NCBI GenBank assembly: GCA_964641135.1
Contig: CAZXJV010000063.1
Span: 1-16,862 of the forward strand
Direction: 5' to 3'
DNA from: Teretinema sp964641135
GTDB lineage: Bacteria > Spirochaetota > Spirochaetia > Treponematales > Treponemataceae
Length of the DNA: 16,862 bases
The notes under the pieces were generated by a model. It was not told where the DNA came from and ran no database searches. It was given only the letters and a program-made list of their open reading frames with translations. Position 1 is the stretch's first letter. Every line of letters starts with the position of its first letter. The translations under genes were made by a program, and so were the position numbers. Below, piece after piece: positions 14,289 through 16,862 of this stretch.

Positions 14289-14296
14289 TTTATTTA

Positions 14297-14337
14297 AGGG
14301 CACGTCGAAAAACTATATTGGTTTTTCGACGTGCCCT
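14297..14337. repeat. Long perfect hairpin downstream of vapC
   Basis: A perfect 17-bp inverted repeat, AGGGCACGTCGAAAAAC (14297-14313) and its complement (14321-14337), with a 7-base loop. No T-run follows on either strand, so it is not a canonical intrinsic terminator, though it could still end vapBC transcription. It may be a dispersed palindromic element. Confidence 0.8.
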
Positions 14338-14375
14338 CGCAAATCCTTACAGTATTTGCATTTATTTTTGGTAGA

Positions 14376-14401
14376 CCTCTAAAAACTGATGTTTTTAGAG
14401 G
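14376..14401. repeat. Second perfect hairpin upstream of alkC
   Basis: CCTCTAAAAAC (14376-14386), loop TGAT, GTTTTTAGAGG (14391-14401): 11 perfect base pairs. Like the hairpin at 14297 it has AAAAAC/GTTTTT next to the loop and no trailing T-run. Confidence 0.75.
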
Positions 14402-14442
14402 CCCCCTTAAGCTCTTATAAACAGGATTACCAGCCGTGGAGA

Positions 14443-14462
14443 GAAGACTGTTGAATGTCTTC
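14443..14462. repeat. Short inverted repeat upstream of the AlkC-like gene
   Basis: GAAGAC (14443-14448) and GTCTTC (14457-14462) are perfect complements separated by 8 bases, 27 bases before the start at 14490. It may be an operator or chance; there is no clear promoter around it (only a weak TTGAAT/TAATAG arrangement). Confidence 0.3.
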
Positions 14463-14489
14463 ACCGAAATTTAATAGGGAAAAAGATAG

Positions 14490-15233
14490 ATGGATAACGA
14501 AAAGGGATTAACACAGCATTTTGGGGCAAACCTGGCCGAACTGCTTTCAGGCAAAATAAGTAAAGTCTATAAAGACTTTAATACACACGATTATATTGCG
14601 GCCATCAAGAATACTGGTGATAATCTCAGCTTAACCCGGAGAATAGAACTTCATGCCGACCAGCTTCGCCTGTATCTTCCCGGAGATTACACAAAAGCTG
14701 TTAAAATACTGATGTCTACCCTGGGTGAAGAAAACAGGAATGAAACAGGCATGTTCACAGAATTTTATTGGATTATGCCAATCGGAAAATTTGTAGAAAA
14801 ATACGGGTTAGAACACCTGGAAATTTCCCTCAGGGCAATCGAAGAGATAACCAAAAGAAATACCGGCGAATATGCAATAAGACCGTTCATCAGAAAGTAT
14901 CCCGGGGAATTATTACACGTTATGAAAAACTGGGCACAATCAGAGAATTTTCATTTAAGGCGGCTTGCCAGCGAGGGCTTGCGTCCAAAGCTTCCCTGGT
15001 CCAAAAAACTGGACGTCTTCACCGACAAACCCGATCCAGTATTTAATATATTGGAACTGCTGAAAGAAGATGAAGTTTTGTTTGTAAAGAAATCGGTTGC
15101 AAACCATCTAACTGACTGGCTGAAGGTAAACAGGGAGCCAACTGTTAAGCTCATAACCAGATGGAAAGAATCAGATAACCGGCACACCAAATGGATTATC
15201 AAAAGAGCGACAAGAAAGATTCCCGTTGACTGA
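14490..15233 (+). CDS. AlkC-like DNA alkylation repair glycosylase
   Basis: The 247-residue protein is built of HEAT-like helical repeats and matches the AlkC branch of the AlkC/AlkD family, which removes positively charged alkylated bases (N3-methyl purines and cytosine) without base flipping. Recognisable stretches are TGEYAIRPFIRKYP, then FHLRRLASEGLRPKLPW (about residues 155-171) and EDEVLFVKKSVANHLTDWLK (about 190-210), the family hallmarks. The protein ends soon after TKWIIKRATRKIPVD, where relatives usually continue with a further basic stretch, so the C-terminus may be slightly shortened. The start at 14490 has only a weak AGGGA upstream. A methyltransferase gene begins 21 bases downstream on the same strand. 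AT-rich codon use resembles vapBC. Confidence 0.85.
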   Translation: MDNEKGLTQHFGANLAELLSGKISKVYKDFNTHDYIAAIKNTGDNLSLTRRIELHADQLRLYLPGDYTKAVKILMSTLGEENRNETGMFTEFYWIMPIGKFVEKYGLEHLEISLRAIEEITKRNTGEYAIRPFIRKYPGELLHVMKNWAQSENFHLRRLASEGLRPKLPWSKKLDVFTDKPDPVFNILELLKEDEVLFVKKSVANHLTDWLKVNREPTVKLITRWKESDNRHTKWIIKRATRKIPVD

Positions 15234-15254
15234 CACAAAAGGACTGAATAACCC

Positions 15255-16268
15255 ATGACAACTCCCGAGCGGGCGCCGCGAAATAAAACACTTACTCTTA
15301 CCGATACAGAGCGCAGGCGCCTCGCTCTTGTGCTTGATGCCATGCAGCCGTCAACACAGGAGACGCACCACCTGCAGGGCCCCGCCCCGGCGGGCGCGGA
15401 GGAAGCAGAGACCGCGCATGAAAACGCCCCCCTTGAGCGGCTCGCCCCCGAACACCTTTATGACCGCATACTTAATCATGATCTCTTTTGCCTTCTGCCC
15501 CGCCTTCCTGCCGGGTTTGCGGACCTGGTGATAATCGACCCGCCGTACAACCTGGACAAGGATTTTCACGGGTCGCGCTTCCGGGCAATGAAGGGCGAGG
15601 ACTATGCCGGGTGGCTGGCCGGGTGGCTGCCCGGGGTTCTGGCCTGCGCGAAGGAGGGGGCGAGCGTGTACCTGTGCGGCGACTGGAAATGCTCGGGCGC
15701 GTTTGAGGCGGAGCTTGCAAAGCATGCGGTGATTCGCAACCGCATCACCTGGCAGCGGGAAAAGGGGCGCGGCGCGGCGCGAAACTGGAAAAACTGCTCG
15801 GAGGATATCTGGTTTGCCACCATCGGGGAGGGCTATCACTTTGATGTTGAGGCTGTGATGCAGCGTCGCCGGGTGCTTGCCCCCTACCGCCAGGATGGAC
15901 TGCCGAAGGACTGGCAAGAGGAAGCTGAAGGACGATTCCGGCTGACCCATCCGTCGAACCTCTGGGATGATATCACGGTACCCTACTGGTCCATGAGCGA
16001 AAATACCGACCACCCCACACAGAAACCCGAAAAACTCATTGCGAAGCTGATCCTTGCAAGCAGCCGGCCGGGCGACCTGGTGTTCGATCCCTTTGCCGGC
16101 TCGGGGACAACCGCTGTGACTGCACGAAAGCTCGGACGCCGGTTCTGCACTGTGGAACAGAACCGCGAGTACTGCCTGTGGGCTTTAAAACGCCTTGAAC
16201 TGGCGGAAGCAGACAGGTCGATCCAGGGATATAAGAACGGGGTGTTTTTGGGAAGGAACGCAGAATAA
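15255..16268 (+). CDS. Solitary DNA methyltransferase (beta class, N6-adenine or N4-cytosine)
   Basis: The 337-residue protein transfers a methyl group from S-adenosylmethionine to a DNA amino group. Catalytic motif IV is DPPY (residues 95-98, in VIIDPPYNLDKDF). SAM-binding motif I (DPFAGSGTT, 278-286) comes later, after HPTQKPEKLIAKLI. The order IV, target-recognition region, I defines the beta class. Residues about 160-250 are the likely recognition part. The N-terminal 70 residues are polar and Ala/Pro/Glu-rich with no recognised domain. No restriction endonuclease gene is adjacent in the window, so it looks like an orphan methyltransferase, although its site is unknown. AAAGGA lies 11 bases before the ATG. 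It is distinctly GC-rich compared with alkC just upstream, so the two may have different origins. Confidence 0.92.
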   Translation: MTTPERAPRNKTLTLTDTERRRLALVLDAMQPSTQETHHLQGPAPAGAEEAETAHENAPLERLAPEHLYDRILNHDLFCLLPRLPAGFADLVIIDPPYNLDKDFHGSRFRAMKGEDYAGWLAGWLPGVLACAKEGASVYLCGDWKCSGAFEAELAKHAVIRNRITWQREKGRGAARNWKNCSEDIWFATIGEGYHFDVEAVMQRRRVLAPYRQDGLPKDWQEEAEGRFRLTHPSNLWDDITVPYWSMSENTDHPTQKPEKLIAKLILASSRPGDLVFDPFAGSGTTAVTARKLGRRFCTVEQNREYCLWALKRLELAEADRSIQGYKNGVFLGRNAE

Positions 16269-16271
16269 AAA

Positions 16272-16293
16272 ACGGCCGGAAAGGTCCGGCCGT
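16272..16293. terminator. Terminator between the methyltransferase and lipoprotein genes
   Basis: ACGGCCGGA (16272-16280) and TCCGGCCGT (16285-16293) form a perfect 9-bp stem with an AAGG loop. On the minus strand it is followed by TTTTTATT, a good U-tract, so it ends the lipoprotein gene at 16306. On the plus strand it sits 3 bases after the methyltransferase stop. Confidence 0.85.
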
Positions 16294-16305
16294 CTGTGTG
16301 CGGGG

Positions 16306-16704
16306 TCAGGGGGCGGCAAGCCTGCGGTAGCGGAATGTCCTTCCGCTATGCTCGGCAACCGTTACCAGTTCATCTTTTTCAAAACGGAACTGGAGAAACT
16401 CACGGTGCCCGTCAAGGTCAGTTCCCTCCACAGAGTTCCAGGTACCATCTGAATCCTGCCAATCTGTAAAAACCAGCTCCAGCCGGTTTCTGTACCGCCG
16501 GTATTCACCGCGCAAGGCAGAAACCGCCCCGCCGGCCGGATACCCGATTGTAAACACTGCGTCGCCCAGGGTCAGACTGCGCGTATCATCAACCCAGTGG
16601 CCTTCAAGACGGGCAGCTGAACCGCAGGCTGTTAGCAGGAGAACTGCCAGAACCAGCAGCAGTAGAAATCCTGCGGCCCCTTGAGGGCTTCTACGGATAT
16701 ACAA
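16306..16704 (-). CDS. Small lipoprotein of unknown function
   Basis: The 132-residue protein carries a lipoprotein signal: basic start (YIRR), a hydrophobic stretch (residues 13-24) and a lipobox LTAC with the modified Cys at 27. The mature part of about 105 residues (LEGHWVDDTRSLTLGDAVFTIGY, then LELVFTDWQDSDGTWNSVEG) looks like a small beta-rich domain of the kind that begins with a GxW strand. I recognise no named family. The start must be TTG at 16704, because an in-frame stop lies three codons upstream and no ATG precedes the signal sequence. No clear Shine-Dalgarno is seen. It follows the preceding gene by 6 bases in the same frame, so the two are probably co-transcribed. Confidence 0.75.
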   Translation of the reverse strand: MYIRRSPQGAAGFLLLLVLAVLLLTACGSAARLEGHWVDDTRSLTLGDAVFTIGYPAGGAVSALRGEYRRYRNRLELVFTDWQDSDGTWNSVEGTDLDGHREFLQFRFEKDELVTVAEHSGRTFRYRRLAAP

Positions 16705-16710
16705 GGTTTT

Positions 16711-16862
16711 TTACTGGCCAACAGGGCTCAACTGAATGTACTGATACTCTTTGGGCCCGCTCACCCACAAAAGAGACGGCCACCAGATGAGCAAGCCCAG
16801 AATCAGATTCGGTGCTTTGATTTCACGCTGCACGGAAGACCTTCGTTCGTTATATCCGTCTT
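16711..16862 (-). CDS. C-terminal end of a small membrane-associated protein (partial)
   Basis: The last 50 or so codons of a minus-strand gene whose start lies beyond the window. The sequence runs DGYNERRSSVQREIKAPN, then a hydrophobic helix LILGLLIWWPSLLWV, then SGPKEYQYIQLSPVGQ and a TAA at 16711-16713. The Trp-rich hydrophobic segment suggests a membrane helix. I do not recognise the family. This short frame is supported by its full openness to the window edge, plausible composition and tight junction with the lipoprotein gene. Confidence 0.6.
   Translation of the reverse strand, partial: DGYNERRSSVQREIKAPNLILGLLIWWPSLLWVSGPKEYQYIQLSPVGQ

Noticed and set aside
1..16862. CRISPR array, tRNA genes, transposase or phage genes
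   Set aside because: No regularly spaced repeats, cloverleaf sequences or matching protein motifs were found on either strand.

Overview
The window is a stretch of chromosome from a Gram-negative-type bacterium of intermediate to fairly high GC. The organism is most likely a spirochaete (Spirochaetota). This rests on the chemoreceptor signalling-tip variant, the STAS-CheW-receptor cluster, the gene mix and a predicted outer-membrane protein. No rRNA or other taxonomic marker is present, so the assignment is tentative. No rRNA, tRNA, CRISPR array or intact insertion sequence was found.

Layout. (1) Bases 1-3039, minus strand: a chemotaxis cluster of receptor (MCP), CheW and a STAS-domain protein cut by the window edge, with tight or overlapping junctions. 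Upstream of the receptor lies a 64-bp copy of its own signalling-domain end, followed by a strong bidirectional terminator. (2) Bases 3323-7037, minus strand: a secreted, probably outer-membrane protein, then the lemA/DUF2207 membrane-protein pair. (3) Bases 7205-8800, plus strand: a GAF/HD-GYP cyclic-di-GMP phosphodiesterase, divergent from lemA, with back-to-back promoters. (4) Bases 8848-12861, plus strand: a complete riboflavin operon (promoter, FMN riboswitch, terminator, ribD, ribE, ribBA, ribH). It converges through a shared terminator on (5) a minus-strand QueD/PTPS-like gene at 12963-13454 that lacks the usual catalytic residues. (6) Bases 13614-15233: a visibly more AT-rich accessory segment with a vapBC toxin-antitoxin operon, two perfect hairpins without U-tracts, and an AlkC-like DNA-alkylation glycosylase. 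(7) Bases 15255-16268: a GC-rich solitary beta-class DNA methyltransferase directly behind alkC. (8) Bases 16306-16862, minus strand: a small lipoprotein and the 3' end of a small membrane-associated protein.

How the parts work together. The rib genes encode the enzyme set from GTP and ribulose 5-phosphate to riboflavin, except the separate pyrimidine phosphatase, and are switched by FMN through a terminator that runs into the ribD start codon. The receptor, CheW and STAS genes form one signalling unit, and the receptor ends in a CheR/CheB-tether-like pentapeptide on a long Pro/Ala/Lys linker. The HD-GYP protein would lower c-di-GMP. The vapBC, alkC and methyltransferase genes look like an accessory or defence-type insertion between core genes.

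No gene cluster here is clearly a wholly new system. The points most worth following are the receptor-gene remnant at the MCP promoter, the FMN expression platform, the catalytically altered QueD homologue, the alkC-methyltransferase pair and the two unexplained hairpins.
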